From contig CM061914.1 in assembly GCA_031002005.1 (NCBI GenBank), positions 191,226,685-191,290,684 on the forward strand: a stretch of DNA of 64,000 bases, read 5' to 3'. This stretch comes from Vandiemenella viatica. Its lineage: Eukaryota; Arthropoda; Insecta; Orthoptera; Morabidae. The translations under genes were made by a program, and so were the position numbers. Below, one piece after another: positions 10,011 to 21,849 of this stretch. Numbering within the stretch: the stretch's first letter is position 1; each line of letters opens with the position of its first letter. Under the pieces are notes generated by a model, which was given only the letters and a program-made list of their open reading frames with translations, did not search any database and was not told the origin of the DNA.

Positions 10011-12489
10011 ATATATCTATATATCTATATATCTATAAATGAGAAAATGAGAAAGTTCGGATGTGTGTTTGGATGTACGTCTGCAGTCAATCACGCCTTA
10101 ATAACTCAACATATTTAAATGAAATTTGGCATGAAGTCAGTTAATTGCGTGCGAAGTGCAATAGGATAGATTTTATCCCGCAAAAATGCATAGTTCTTTT
10201 AGAAATTGCCATTAATTTCAATTCTCAAACAGCAAAGAGTTTCCTACTTCGTAGACAGCCGTGCAACGTTTACTCTTTGCTTTTTACATAAATCGTAAAC
10301 ACTGCTTTTCAGAAATAATAGTGAAAACCTTACATATGCAAGTTTGTGTTTAGTTTAAAAGCCATAAAACCGATGCACTAGACAAACAATAGTTCGGAAG
10401 CAGGAATTATAAATATGTACTTAACCTTAAATTAAAAAAAGGTAGGTACTGTTGTTAAGAGATTTTTTCATTTGCGTACATAAAATAGTGTGACATCTCA
10501 AATATTGCACCATAATTTCGATCGTAATATACTAAATGTGGAAAATCAGAGCTTGGAAAAAAAACAACGTAAAATGCTATGATTATACCAGTACGAAAGT
10601 CGATTTACTAAAAGTGCAAAATGCCGGTACTCCAAATGACGTATTTATAAAAATGTTACGGATTCCATTCTATCTCGGTTTAATTTATTTCCTGTGTGTC
10701 TTCTTTTTTTCCACTACACATTCTCTGTAATATTACAAATTATTAACTAACCCTTTTTTGTTCAAAATTTTTCTATAAATCAGTACAAATAGTAGACTAT
10801 GATTTAGGAAACAGTGCTTTTTAGTTACTGTTCAATTTCTACAAATACCTAATAAATCCGCGTCAAGTTTACGTCGCGATACACGACGATGCTAACTTAG
10901 GATAAAATAATTGTTTCAATGCGCGTGTGGTTGAGGTTTTGAATTTGTAGCGCCAATATTAGCGGAGATTGTGGCTACATTGATATTCAGCCTGGACCAT
11001 AATGAAAACTGAATTTTTTGTCACAGCCAATGGCATGAGAAATTTAGTTATCAGTTATTTAAGCAAATATCATAAGCACTATGTCACGTTGTAACGTTAT
11101 GTATCGCCACGTAAACTACTCCAGTAAATCCTTCACTTAAAACGAATGTATTCAATGGCCTAACGTAGAGAATTAATGTTTCATGAAGCAATATTGCAAG
11201 TCATTTACAACGCGATACACCTCATTTACACGGAGCATATGAAAGCTGCTTATTTATTACTAATAATAACTAAATGACTTCTGCCTTATACTGTAACAAA
11301 AACATTCTGGTCCAGGAAGCATTTCAACCTAACCACTATCTCTGCTAACATTGCCGCTACAAAATCAAACGTTATGAACACACCTAAACACATTAAATGC
11401 ATTGGAACTGGATTTCGAATAGTAACAGAATTTTCTATATCAAGATTCCTAATTAGTGTAGCATAAATTACTATCACAATTAATTTCATAATACGCCTTA
11501 CTACATCACGAGCAGTAACAGTCACTTTATCGGGATGTACGCTTAACCAGCAATATTAACAAAAATTGTCTTAGAGTTGTAGAGAATTATGAACTGTCCG
11601 TTGTACACTGTAATTTACAAGCATTTAGTATAAATTTTTTAATTACGTAACTGCAATAATGAATGTAGTTTCATATGTATTCAGGATTTATTTTCCTGCG
11701 ATCTGAAATAACAATTTACGTTACTAATGTATTAATGCCCGAGTTATAGAAGCTTTGATTTTCTAGCGGTACTTTGTTGAAATGCAGCCTAGACCAAAAT
11801 GAGAACTGAAACATTTTTAATAGCTTAAGCTTCTTTCACGAGCACCATTTTAGTGACGTCATGTATCGCTTTATAATGATATTGTATCAAAAGATATATA
11901 ATAAGCTTGGATGATTTATCAAAACACACGGCATTGCTCGAAGTAAATTTTTGAAATTTATAAATGTAATTTTCAGATACTCAGCGCAAATCAAAATATA
12001 CATTTTTAGTTTCACAATTTTTTAACGAGATCAACGTCCTTGGGCCACTTAGGTACTTATTTGCTCTTTGAATGTTAGTAAATTTTTTGGATGTTTAGTC
12101 GCTTCCATCATATTTTGACGTTTTGAGTTTCCATTAATTAAAACTATATTAATTTTTATTCGCAAGTCCTGAAATTAGTAATTTTAAGAGATGCTGGGTA
12201 AACGAAATTCAAATCTTTCAATGTAATGTAAGAAAACTACGGCTGTGAAAAAAGCCAAAACCCAGGAACAAATCTTCTAGCAGAGCTGCACAGCAGTCAC
12301 AAGTTGGGCGACAACACCAAAATGAACACTTGGTGTTTGGAAGATCACACCGGGAAAATCGCGAGCTCGGTGCTAAGAGCAAGCGGATTGCCAATCGATC
12401 TCAAAAGCTTTTGAAACACCGAAGCAAACAAAAAGACGGCAATAACAATACGCCACATATTTGGCATTGCAACGAGTTGCTGAAACACC

Positions 12490-13171
12490 TGAACAAACGC
12501 GAGCTCATTTCTAATTTTTTCCCGAGGATTCAACTAAATATTATCAATGACGAAAACTGGTTATGTGAGAGGACAATACTTGCCCCGAAAAATGATTCTG
12601 GAGCAAAAATATATATATATATATATTAGAGGAAATAGTCGGGGAAGTGACAACACACTCTTCCATCGATACAGTAATGTTAACTGACGATGCTGCTACC
12701 TACCCCGTCGAGTTTTCAAATTCCTTCGAGTTATCTGGGCTATCGTCCCATAAACTCGAGCTTAAGGTTGGCACTCGAGTTCTCCTGATGCGTAATCTCG
12801 ACCCGCCCCTCCCCTCAAGGTATTGCAATGGCACCAGATTACACATCACAGAACTAGGAAGAAACACTGTGAAGGCGACAATTCTTACCGGTGCATCTAA
12901 AGGGGAAGCCGTTATAATTCCGCGTATCCCAATTATTCCCAGTAATATTCCCTTTGAATTCAAAACATTACAGTTCCCATTAAAAATTTCATTTTCAATG
13001 ACAATTAATAAATCGCAAGGTCAAACGTTGAAATTGGTGGGAATACACTTGGATACTCACTGCTTTTCCTTTGGTCAACTATATGTTGCCTGCTCGCGGG
13101 TATCGAGTGCAAAAAATTTACATGTTTTTCAGAAAATAACAAGTCCTACAATATATATACCGATGTATTAA
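12490..13171 (+). pseudogene. Helitron PIF1-like helicase, C-terminal part
   Basis: The first segment has NDENWLCERTILAPKN, the conserved block before the C-terminal region of Helitron helicases. A (TA)n expansion at ~12610-12626 then creates a stop. The frame resumes with TTHSSIDTVM, YPVEFSNSFELSGLSSHKLE, LKVGTRVLLMRNLDPPLPSR, CNGTRL, IPRIP, FPLKISFSMTINKSQGQTL and FGQLYVACSRV. The MTINKSQGQTL and LYVACSRV blocks correspond to helicase motifs V and VI. The Walker A/B half and the Rep domain are not seen. The protein unwound DNA during rolling-circle transposition; this copy cannot. Confidence 0.85.
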
Positions 13172-13308
13172 ACTGAAAATACTACTAACATACAGAATAT
13201 TTTTATTGTTTTAAAAGTTTGATGAAGTTGTTTGGAACAAATACATTTTTGTTATTTTATTGCAGTATTTATTACTACTATCAGCAATAAAAATAGCTCT
13301 AAAATTAA

Positions 13309-13605
13309 TTGTATGGTCGTATTGACCTGGTGGCAAGGCTTCATTACGTCTACGCAATCAGACCCTTTCGTAGCCGCTTAACCTAACGCAGTAATCCTAC
13401 TGGGCATAGAGGACCTACAGTTCAACGTGGAATCAGAACCACGTGAGCATTCTGGCGCACTTCACATCACACAACAACCTGTGCCAGAGGTGAAGTTCGA
13501 GCTAAGGACCTATGAAAATCCTCTGTGAGACTGGGATTCAAGCTGGGGACTTTTCCATGTCCAGTTGGACGCCCTAACCACTGAGCGACCAACCTCTCAA
13601 CAAAA
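13309..13605 (-). mobile_element. tRNA-derived SINE, family 2 (SINE2)
   Basis: Its minus-strand head reads as a tRNA-like region (TGGTTAGGGCGTCCAACTGG as an A-box zone, with GCTTGAATCCCAG as a diverged B box). The body holds GACCTACAGTTCAACGTGGA, shared with the copies at 26.66 and 37.1 kb. It is inserted in the Helitron 3' region, so it is younger than that copy. Confidence 0.65.
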
Positions 13606-13659
13606 TCTTATATTACAACACTCTTCCACGCGGACGAAGTCGCGGGTAACTGCTAGTAT

Positions 13660-14330
13660 ATATATATATATATCAATTAGTAACTAGAATAACATATGTA
13701 CACACACACAGATACTGCTACATATAATTAAACACAGAAATATTCACATACACAAATCACTTGCTGCACTGTTGTCTCTTTGTTTCTCACTTTGCACATT
13801 TATGACACTCCTACCCACTTACTCCCGGCACAGCCACTTGGGAGTAAGTTACCTCCCTCAGGAGGTGACGCCTGGAAGTAGAGGTGTCCTCTTTCGACCC
13901 ATCGGGAGTTTCTATCTTCAGGAATGATCACTGCTCGGTCGCTGATCGCTGTCAGTTGAAACTGTTTCTAGGTGCTAAGAACCTTTCTCTGGCTGCTTGA
14001 GAGGCCAGATTAGAAGCTGCATCGAGAAAGTACCATAATTCCCGGTCGCGCAGTATGTCTATAATGCGCCTGCCCTGTAATATTTGCTGGTATGGCGCTG
14101 TTTGTTCCGCTGTTGAAGTACATTCTCATTCGACCTGTTCCGAGTTCCCTCGTTACCGCTGTCCACTATTCCTCTTCTTTGCAGTTCACTGTTGTGCGTT
14201 GGAGCGCCACCATATGTATATGGGGAGGAACAAACGGTGCAAGTTTCAATCCCGACCATGCTATAATATCACAATCCCCCCCTCCAGTCATTATTTTTAA
14301 TTTTCATAATTAATTGTGTGTGTTTACACA
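13660..14330. other. No gene; two small stem-loops
   Basis: A (TA)n run follows the Helitron end. At 13817-13849 ACTTACTCCC pairs with GGGAGTAAGT (10 bp, 13-nt loop). Directly after, ACCTCC/GGAGGT (13851-13866) forms a second, 4-nt-loop hairpin. A moderately CpG-rich block lies at 14040-14260. Open frames here have no recognisable motif. Confidence 0.35.
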
Positions 14331-14334
14331 TAAC

Positions 14335-15345
14335 TTGTGTATCGTCACGGGTCTAGAATAGTTACAATATTTAGGTTCGAAGCTTGTGACAGGTTGACCT
14401 CATCTGACCAAATACGAACTTGGCTGTGTTTCTCCCAGAGGGTGAATAAAATCTCTTGAGCTCGAAGAACTCAGGAAAATTAATAGACGCAGGTATTAAA
14501 AACGCACGGGGACGATCGCACCATCGGGTAACTGTTTAAAAGGTCGTAGACTCGAACTAGCTGAAATACAAACTTGACCCTGATAGTTCACTCTGCAAAA
14601 TTTGAAGAATTCCTGTTTGCCTCGAAAGCATCACGTAGCTCTTTATTGAGGCTGCGCATTCATAATGTAATTTTTGGTTATATTGTCTGTAACGGCCAGA
14701 GAGCTTAATACACATTCCATATTAAACAGTTGAGCAACTGCGAAGAAATGAATTGCCAGCATATGCGAATCGGTAACATATTTGTTCTGATGCCCTCTTT
14801 AAAGAACCTAATAACTCAGGTACAGCGAAGGTGAACAAAGTCAGTAAAATGAGTAAAAAATAATTCGTAATGTATGAACTTTGGTCCAGCAACAACATTA
14901 GTAAAAGTTTTAATTAAATTGAAATTTAGCCTAGGCCGGAATGATTATTGGCATTCGTGCATACAACAGAGACCATGAGTAATTTAAGTCTGTTAAAGTT
15001 TTTTTTATGTTGATTTCATTGGCGACATGTTACTGAAAAGCAGTACCATGTTTTTTTTTTTTTCAGCTGTGAACTTTATTACATTAATATTTTTTTACTA
15101 TGAAATGCTACTAAAATCAAATTTAACCAGTATATTATGGCACTTAATTTGACAGCAGTTGCTTAGATATTAAATAGTGGACATAACCTAGAATTTCTTG
15201 TAACGATACCTCCGTTGGCTGTTAATTTGTGAGCGAAAGCTGACACGTGACACCGTTACCAGCCAATAGCTATCGAGAGGAATGAATGAGTGAGTGAATC
15301 AGCTTAGTAAATTTTGTAGTGGATTATATTAATGCACTGTATATA
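14335..15345 (+). repeat. Unclassified ~1 kb repeat R1, copy 1
   Basis: This stretch matches, in reverse complement, 23.31-24.26 kb plus 25.67-25.77 kb. Shared landmarks include TATCGTCACGGGTCTAGAATAG, TAATAGACGCAGGTATT, the block TAATACACATTCCAT, and GCTGACACGTGACACCGTT. No long frame is present. A TATATAAGA sequence at ~15340 and AATAAA at ~15613 just beyond would suit a long terminal repeat, but no tRNA primer site or TG...CA ends could be fixed. Confidence 0.7.
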
Positions 15346-15349
15346 AGAT

Positions 15350-15940
15350 TCCACAAGACAAAGTATTTATAGTCTCTGGAGTTAGAATAGGTAATACGCT
15401 GGTATCGATAAGTAATGTTAAGATCTCTGGTGGTATCGATTGTAAACAGCTGAGCGCAGATTGTAGTAAGGCACGCATGTGTGAGACGATAGAGGTTCAG
15501 TATTGTGGATAGTTTTTCTTCTGAAAGTTTGTTAATTTGTGTTTTATAGCCAGTTGAAGAAGTGGTGTAACGAATATTTAAATGTTGATTTTGATATCAG
15601 ATTCAGTGGAAAATAAATCGAGTCGTTCTTTGGAACAGTGATTATGATTTCGTCGTAACAACAGCCGCCCATTGTTTTTTTTGAGAATCTAAATTAAGTA
15701 ACAGTATTCGATTTTGTAAATTAAATGAACTGCAGCTTGCATGTGTTCGCGATGACATGCACCTCCTCGTCCATAACAAGCTGCATTTCCTTATAGTATG
15801 GAAAAGTTGTTTAACCGTCTAATTCTCTGACAGATGACCTAGTGATTGTCGTCAGATAATTATCCTCTCTAATTATGGAAAGCCCAAAACCAACGCAAAC
15901 CAGCTGTCCAGGATGCGGTTTTTAGTTGGTTTCTGTCAGT
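15350..15940. other. No gene recognised
   Basis: Sequence downstream of R1 contains AATAAA but no coding support. It may belong to the same element as R1 (see that entry). Confidence 0.35.
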
Positions 15941-15944
15941 CGTC

Positions 15945-16237
15945 TATGAATGCTACGTGGGGGAGGGTTCCTAGCCAGGCCACGTAGCTTTCCTTTCATA
16001 ATATTTTTCACAGTTAAAATGAGGAACTGAACTCATAACAGCATGTGAATATTTATTTCCCTCAATTAATTATCTCTCAGAAGAGAAAACAGTACAAAAT
16101 GTCTTCTGGAATCAAAAGGCAAAAAAGCTACGTGCTACGTGGGGGAGGGGGGGGGGGAGGGGTAGAGGCAAAAGCCACGTAGGGCTACGTGATGGGGAGG
16201 GGTTCACAGGAGGCCAAAATGGTTTATGCACGCTCCC
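15945..16237. mobile_element. Harbinger-like G-tract MITE, copy A (left end truncated)
   Basis: The right end TTTATGCACGCTCCC followed by TAA matches the copies at 30.6 and 55.8 kb. Internal landmarks are CCACGTAGCTTTCCTTTCAT, AGTACAAAATGTCTTCTGGA and a long G run. The left terminal repeat is missing or degraded. Confidence 0.65.
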
Positions 16238-16501
16238 TAATCATGCGTCATCTGATTTGCGGTTCCCAGCGTGATTGCCGCTTTCGCCACAGTGAGGCGC
16301 TGTTGTCGCTACGCCTCCCTGCCCTGCCCAGCAAACATAACCATCACAGTTCTGCACACCACCTGTTACGTTTACATTGTCCTCTTCTTGAGTAGAGTGC
16401 CTCTTGCTAAACAATCTCGAACCTTGACTTAAGGGATACAGGTACAGCCTAACTGTTCATAAGTAGTAGAAAGTTGGCATTACTTGCTTACATCACACCT
16501 T

Positions 16502-17190
16502 GTATACACTATCGTACAAAAAAGTGAAGTGCACAGAAAGGTAGGGAGAAACGAAATGAAAGTTCACGGGTGGGAAGTGTATGTGGTGTTGGTCCAGTGA
16601 TTACAAAACGAATCAAATTTCTGAATAACTTGTCGGTACGAGTCCACTTATGACGTTGCACCCCTCTGTTCTGGATGCATGCACTGTTTCGTCTGGGGAG
16701 GCTGTCATGAAGCAGTTGTATCCTCTCCTGAGGCAAGCTGGCCACAACTGTTGTAACTGGTCCCTGATATCCTGGATACTGGCACTGACACGGAGTTGAC
16801 GTCAGAGCCGGTCCCACACATGTTCTATCAGGGACAGGTCTGGGGATCTTGCTGGTCACGGGAGTATCTCAAAATCACGCAGACAGTTCATAGAGACACG
16901 TGCCGTGTGTGGACGAGCATTGTCCTGTTGAAAGATGGCACCACGGGACTGTAGCCTGAGAGGTAACACATGAGGACGCAGGATGTCCGTGACGTGCCGT
17001 TGTGCCTTCAGAGTTCCCTCAATCACTACCAGCCGTGACCTGACGCCACACCCGATGGCTCCACACACCATGACGTCAGCAGTAACACCACTGCGCCTCT
17101 GCAAGAGATTGGAAGAATGGGACCTCTCCCCAGATCACCACCATGTTGGCCGACGGTGGTCATACGAAGTAGTGGAGATTCTTTACTAAA
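16502..17190 (-). pseudogene. Tc1-like transposase relic with one terminal repeat
   Basis: The minus strand encodes VMVCGAIGCGVRSRLVVIEG and IFQQDNARPHTARVSMNCLR, the second-aspartate region of a Tc1-like DDE transposase. A frame change follows at about 16855. Beyond it SPDL and the I-E-H-V-W-D block are readable in another frame (16780-16855). The left end at 16508-16530 (CACTATCGTACAAAAAAGTG) is the likely 3' terminal repeat. The N-terminal DNA-binding half is missing. It catalysed cut-and-paste transposition at TA; this copy is dead. Confidence 0.7.
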
Positions 17191-17358
17191 CTCAATGAGA
17201 TATTGTGTTTGTTCAGTTTTTTTTATAGATTTCAATGGTCATCGGACTGAAAATTATTTAAAAACGATTGTCTGGAGGGAAAGTATTATCTTCAATTTGA
17301 AAGAAAGAATATAAGTAATTGAATAACTATGTACGCTTTCGCGGCGACAATGCTGCAA

Positions 17359-17508
17359 AAAACTTCTCGGGATTCTAGTCACGTCAAATTAAAATCGTCT
17401 GGCGACGTTTCGGCAGCTCGCACTGCTCCCCCTGCCAAACCCCGATCAAGCATCCAAAACGTCGCCAGACGATTTGAATGTGACGCGGCTAGAATCCCGA
17501 GAAGTTTT
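17359..17508. repeat. 52-bp inverted repeat (foldback)
   Basis: The arms at 17359-17410 and 17457-17508 are near-perfect complements, both holding CTTCTCGGGATTCTAG and CGTCTGGCGACGTTT. A 46-nt loop lies between them. The GAAAC beside a GGCA/TGCC stem resembles the PLE-type hairpins, but no CTGANGA box is present. Confidence 0.8.
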
Positions 17509-17519
17509 ACTACAATTTA

Positions 17520-18495
17520 AGCAGTAATTCTTTGTTAAACAAATGAACATAGTTTTTAAGAAAAATTTACTGAACTAGTTATGATTATTGGTAGTTATGG
17601 CAAGATTGTGGTAGACAAGTCGGTCACCAAGTATTTCTGTAAAACCAATTATTGGAAGTTCTGGTAGCCCCAGACACTTAAAATTAATTGAAAATAAAAT
17701 AAATGTTACACATTTTCTGTCTTTATTTGATTCTTAAAATTATTCTGGGAATTTCTGCATTCTATTGATTAGAAGTTAGTAGTCATAACTTTTTTTCAAC
17801 GAATTCAATTGAAAACATTTTCACCTTAATTTTTTGGCAACACGAAAGTTGTCGGGTACCCCCGCCCGGACATAGTAATATATGGAGAGCTAATCATTTT
17901 ATTTATTTATTTTTTCCTTTCTAAAATCTCAATAATAATGGATATCTGAATAATCTATATATACGCAATCTTCAGGGGCTGTCTTTGTTTCATAGCACTG
18001 AATCCAGTCTTCTTCAAAAATTTCTCCACGTACGATACATTCGGTCTATTTTACCTGATTTGCTTCGGAAAATTTTTGAATACTTTTCTTTGTATTCAAC
18101 GTTTTTATAGCGCCTTTACCTTTTTATTTTTTCGCTTCACACATTTTACTGTCTGTACTTTTTTGCCCATCCTCTCCACTTTTTTTATTTGGTCAAGATG
18201 TTAAAATCTCTCCCTGTTGGATTTTTCGAGCCCGCGTTACTATGCGTTTATTTGACGCATCGTATTAAAAAATCACCAACGAATTTTCATTGGAGCGACG
18301 AAAAACGTGTACCAGGAAGAAAACACACACTAGTGTGGATCTCACTAAGCCGCATCTCAGCTGAGTTTGTTTTTATACTACAGGGTGTATATTACAACAA
18401 AATTTTAGCGACGCAGTGTGGTTGACTTGTTAGAACTTTACATGTCTGGGACTACCCCACTTTCCCATAATACCGCGTTATGACCTAATAGAGGA
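17520..18495. other. No gene recognised
   Basis: AT-rich DNA. The short frames (for example 18189-18425) have no recognisable motif. Confidence 0.35.
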
Positions 18496-18499
18496 TGTA

Positions 18500-19152
18500 C
18501 AAGGGGTGATCAAATGAAAAGGTACGAAACGACACGGTGGGTACAAATGTAGTCTTTATTCAAAATATACACCATAGGCCTGAGCACAACGATCCCACTG
18601 ATGAACAAGCCGCAGGATTCCTTGTTCCCAGAATTCCTGTGGCCGTGACGAGACCCAGTCCTTCACAGCGTCCTCGAGTACGTCGTCCGAGTTGAAGCGC
18701 TGCCCTTTCAGGTGTTTCTTCAGTGGACAAAACACATGGAAATCGCAGGGCGACATGTCCGAACTGTAGGGCGGATGGTCCAACGTCTCCCACTTGAACT
18801 TGGCCAGTTCCACGTGTGTGACTCTGGAGACGTGTGGACGCGCGTTATCGTGGAGCAGAACCACACCCTCCGTGAGCAGCCCCGGTCTTTTGTTCTCGAT
18901 GGACCTGCGTAGGCGTCGGAGTGTCTCACAGTACACATCCGCCGCCTGTACGCCATCGTGTCCTCATACGGACTGCCGCATCATTTGGACGCCGCTTTTG
19001 ATAAGAGCCTCTGCTCTCTACAGCGCATGCGGGCGCCCGCGCATGCTCCGATCCCAGTCAGAGACTCCAATCGCATCCCGAGATGTCTCGGTACGTTCTC
19101 CCATGGCGGAATATGCAAATCGTCTAGTACCTTTTCATTTGATCACCCCTGG
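18500..19152 (-). mobile_element. mariner element, internal-deletion copy with intact terminal repeats
   Basis: The ends are CAAGGGGTGATCAAATGAAA and the complement of CCAGGGGTGATCAAATGAAA. The terminal repeats are ~26 bp with one mismatch, and TA flanks both sides (18498-18499 and 19153-19154). On the minus strand 18556-18936 encodes the transposase C-terminus: LLHDNARPHVSRVTHVELAK, DHPPYSSDMSPCDFHVFCPL, LKKHLKGQRFNSDD. The second Asp is in HDNARPH and the third in MSPCD, as in DD34D mariners. The region with the first catalytic Asp is deleted, so the copy is non-autonomous. Confidence 0.85.
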
Positions 19153-19159
19153 TATGTGT

Positions 19160-19685
19160 TGCCGGGTCTAGACTTGATGAGGTTCAGGATGAACGGTCGC
19201 CACTACTTGCGCCTCGTCAGGTGTTTAGCCTCTCCCCCTCAGGAGGGTGGGTCTGCTGATTGTGAGTGATGTCGGTCGCGTCTCCTAATTGTCAGTTTGT
19301 CTGACGCACCCTCCCAACCCCAGGGACCCCTCAGCGAGGGGGAGGATGTGTCGCCACAGGTCGATATCCACCGCGGAGCCACCCGGTCGAATGCCACCAA
19401 AGTAGCCGTCCCCAGGTTCGCCACTCAGAGTTCCCTCTGCCTCAGCATGTCGCTGGTATCAAATTAATAGACATTTATTAGTCTTATGGAAGGTAGTTTG
19501 CTTCCCGAGCCAATCGAACCGGCGTAACGCCACACAGTGCTGCCAACCATTAGGCTTTGAATATCCGTAGATGGCCGCTAAAATTTCCGTAGATTGTGTA
19601 CAAAAATCCGGAGACTTGCTAACTGAAAGGCTCAAACAATAATTATTGTCTGCAATAATTATTATCAAAATTACGAATTCTTTTT
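19160..19685. other. GC-richer intergenic sequence
   Basis: Bases 19190-19450 are GC-rich and C/T-rich with no recognisable protein motif. The rest is AT-rich. Confidence 0.3.
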
Positions 19686-19689
19686 ATTT

Positions 19690-20945
19690 CCAGGTCTTTA
19701 AGATTCGAAATCATCCTCATCCTCAACAGTTTCCAGCCTCTGGTCGAATCTGCTTCATGCACAAGCCTCTCCATTTCCTTCTTTCATCCCACCACCTCTC
19801 TGTCACCACTTTGTTCCAGTCCTCTCCTCTCTTCCGTACACACTCCTCCACTCCTTTCAGCCATCCATCTCTTGGTCTTCCTCTGGGTCGTTTACCACGC
19901 ATCTTAATTTCGTGGATTTTTCTCGGGATTCTCTGAGCCTCCATTCTCTTGACATGTCCATACCATCTCAGTCTTGTCCTCTCTACCTTTTCCTGTAGGG
20001 GTTCCTCTTATATGGTGCGTCTAATCACTTCATTCCTTATCCTGTCAATTTTAGTAACTCCCATTCTACCTCTTAAAAACTTCATTTCGCTTGCTTGTAC
20101 TCTGCTGATTTCCTGCTGTTTCATTGTCCATGTTTCAGCAGCATAAGTCAAGATAGGCACATAGTATGTGTGATAGATTACTCTCTTGCTTCTCTGTGGC
20201 ACCTCTTTATTCCATATAAGGCTTCTAATACTCCTTAGGAACGCCTCTGCTTGTCTTCCTCTTTCACTTATCTCGCCATCATTTCCTCCACATTCCTCTA
20301 ATGCACTCCCCAAGTACTTGAACCTGTTTACCTTCTTTAGTTGTTCACTGCCATCACAATTCCCTGGGTTAACCTATCCTTCTTTCTGGTTGTTACCATG
20401 TACACACATTCCTTTACATTAAATTTCAGGCCATATTCCTCCACACTGTTTGTCCATACATCCAACTGCCGCTGCAATTCCTCTTCTTCACCTCCCCAGA
20501 TCATCAGAACATCCGCTAAAGCCATCACCTTCATGTTTTCCTCTCCCATCCTCTCTGCCACCTTCTGCATTATTTCATCCATGATTACAATGAAGAGTAG
20601 TGGTGATAGGACACTTCCATTCCTTTGTTCCAGCCAATCTGATCTTCCTTCCCCTATTTTCACATAGCTCACACTTCCTTGGTACAGTTCCGTCACTCTC
20701 CTGATGGTTTCTTTTGGAACTCCTCTGTTCTCCAAGGCCTTCCATACCTTACTCCTGTGTACACAATCATATGCTTTCTCAATATCGAGAAATACCAACA
20801 GTAGATTCGAAATACAAAATAATATTCGACACTGAAAGCAAGAAATAATCCAGGCAGTTGACTAACGGTTTGTCCTTTCTATAACCGATTCTCAACCCAG
20901 AGCTATCTGTTAGTGCGTTTGTCCATTCACGAATTACTTTTTCCA
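19690..20945 (-). pseudogene. LINE-D reverse transcriptase, 5'-truncated copy
   Basis: The minus strand carries RT motifs: VFLDIEKAYDCVHR (the metal-binding Asp block), RNGSVLSPLLFIVIMDEI (Q-G-x-x-L-S-P-L-L-F block, QG degraded), and MALADVLMIWGG where the FADD catalytic pair has become ADV. After a frameshift come GRQAEAFLRSIRSLIWNKEV and YVPILTYAAETWTM. Then RIPRKIHEIKMRGKRPRGRP and DGWLKGVEE form the basic C-terminal tail. Upstream codons to about 20945 (ALTDSSGLRIGYRKDKPL) belong to the same protein. The lost second Asp and the frameshifts show it is dead. Confidence 0.85.
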
Positions 20946-21845
20946 TTAAATATTACATTTTATAATAATATATGTAATAATATATAATATTAACATATAT
21001 AAATTTGACCGTTTGCTGATCATCATTGATAAATACAATCCTACAAACTCCAGTCTTCAACATTACTCGAATTTATCTGATAGCAAACATAATACGACTG
21101 CGAGTTGTGTTCCCCCCCCCCCCAACTGCCTTCAAAGACATTGAACTGTCAACCCGTGTGCGTCGATAGATGGTGCTGATAACTTGACGGATATATATAT
21201 ATATATATATCCTGTAGTCCGATAATTGCGACATGTCACTGACTGTGACCTGGCATCTTCAGGAAGATAGTCGGCCTATTACTGCTTCTCTCTCTTCAAA
21301 ATAGAGATCTGGCTGCGAGATACGTATATCGAAATGCGATTTTAGTAGAAGATTAGTCCTAGTTAGGATTTACTTCAAAAACTTTTTAACAACATCCTTG
21401 ATGACAGGTATTTTACTTAATTTTTCTTAAAAACTTATTTTATTTGCTTGTTAATGAGATGAATCACTACCTAACTTGTATTTAACCATACTGAAGCTTA
21501 AAGTTCCCTCTATACCCGTGCTTATTAACATTTTTCAACCCGAGAACCAGAAAATAATAAAAATAATGCTACCGACCACTATCTTATATGAGCCTAATTT
21601 TTCAGCTGTGTGTTTGTTATTAACATTTGTAACATATTTTACTGTATCATTATAATGTAATAAATCTAAACATTGTTTTGAACTCCTTCGAAAAAATAGT
21701 TATGAAACTGAAATTTAACTGTTAAAAATTAACTGTATATTGATCAGACTCATAATACTTACTAACCAAATGTGACTATATGCTGGATGCTACCCTACAT
21801 CACCGAACTACATGTATTGCGAATCTCAGTTGGTGGGATATATGC
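20946..21845. other. AT-rich sequence with (TA)n and poly-C tracts
   Basis: A poly-C run lies near 21112-21124 and a (TA)n run near 21191-21210. No coding support. Confidence 0.4.
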
Positions 21846-21849
21846 AAGA

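Larger units (their letters stand above)
10016..13656 (+). mobile_element. Helitron, decayed, with probable 5' TC end and 3' CTAG end
   Basis: The 3' end is diagnostic: a GC hairpin (CGCGGACGAAGTCGCGGG, 13630-13647) followed by TAACTG and CTAG at 13653-13656, then T, as expected for insertion between A and T. Near the 5' side, TCTATATATCTATATATC leads into AATGAGAAAGTTCGGATGTG, typical of Helitron left ends, but the exact 5' base is uncertain inside the TATATC repeat. Internally only the end of the helicase is recognisable; the Rep nuclease region is absent or unreadable. A SINE2 (13309-13605) sits inside. The ~3.6 kb length is short for an autonomous Helitron. Confidence 0.7.

Noticed and set aside
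14335..15660. Solo long terminal repeat
   Set aside because: A TATA-like box and AATAAA are present, but no TG...CA ends, primer-binding site or target duplication could be placed, so it is left as an unclassified repeat.
17359..17508. Hammerhead ribozyme at the 17.4 kb foldback
   Set aside because: GAAAC and a stem are present but the CTGANGA box is not, so only the inverted repeat is reported.
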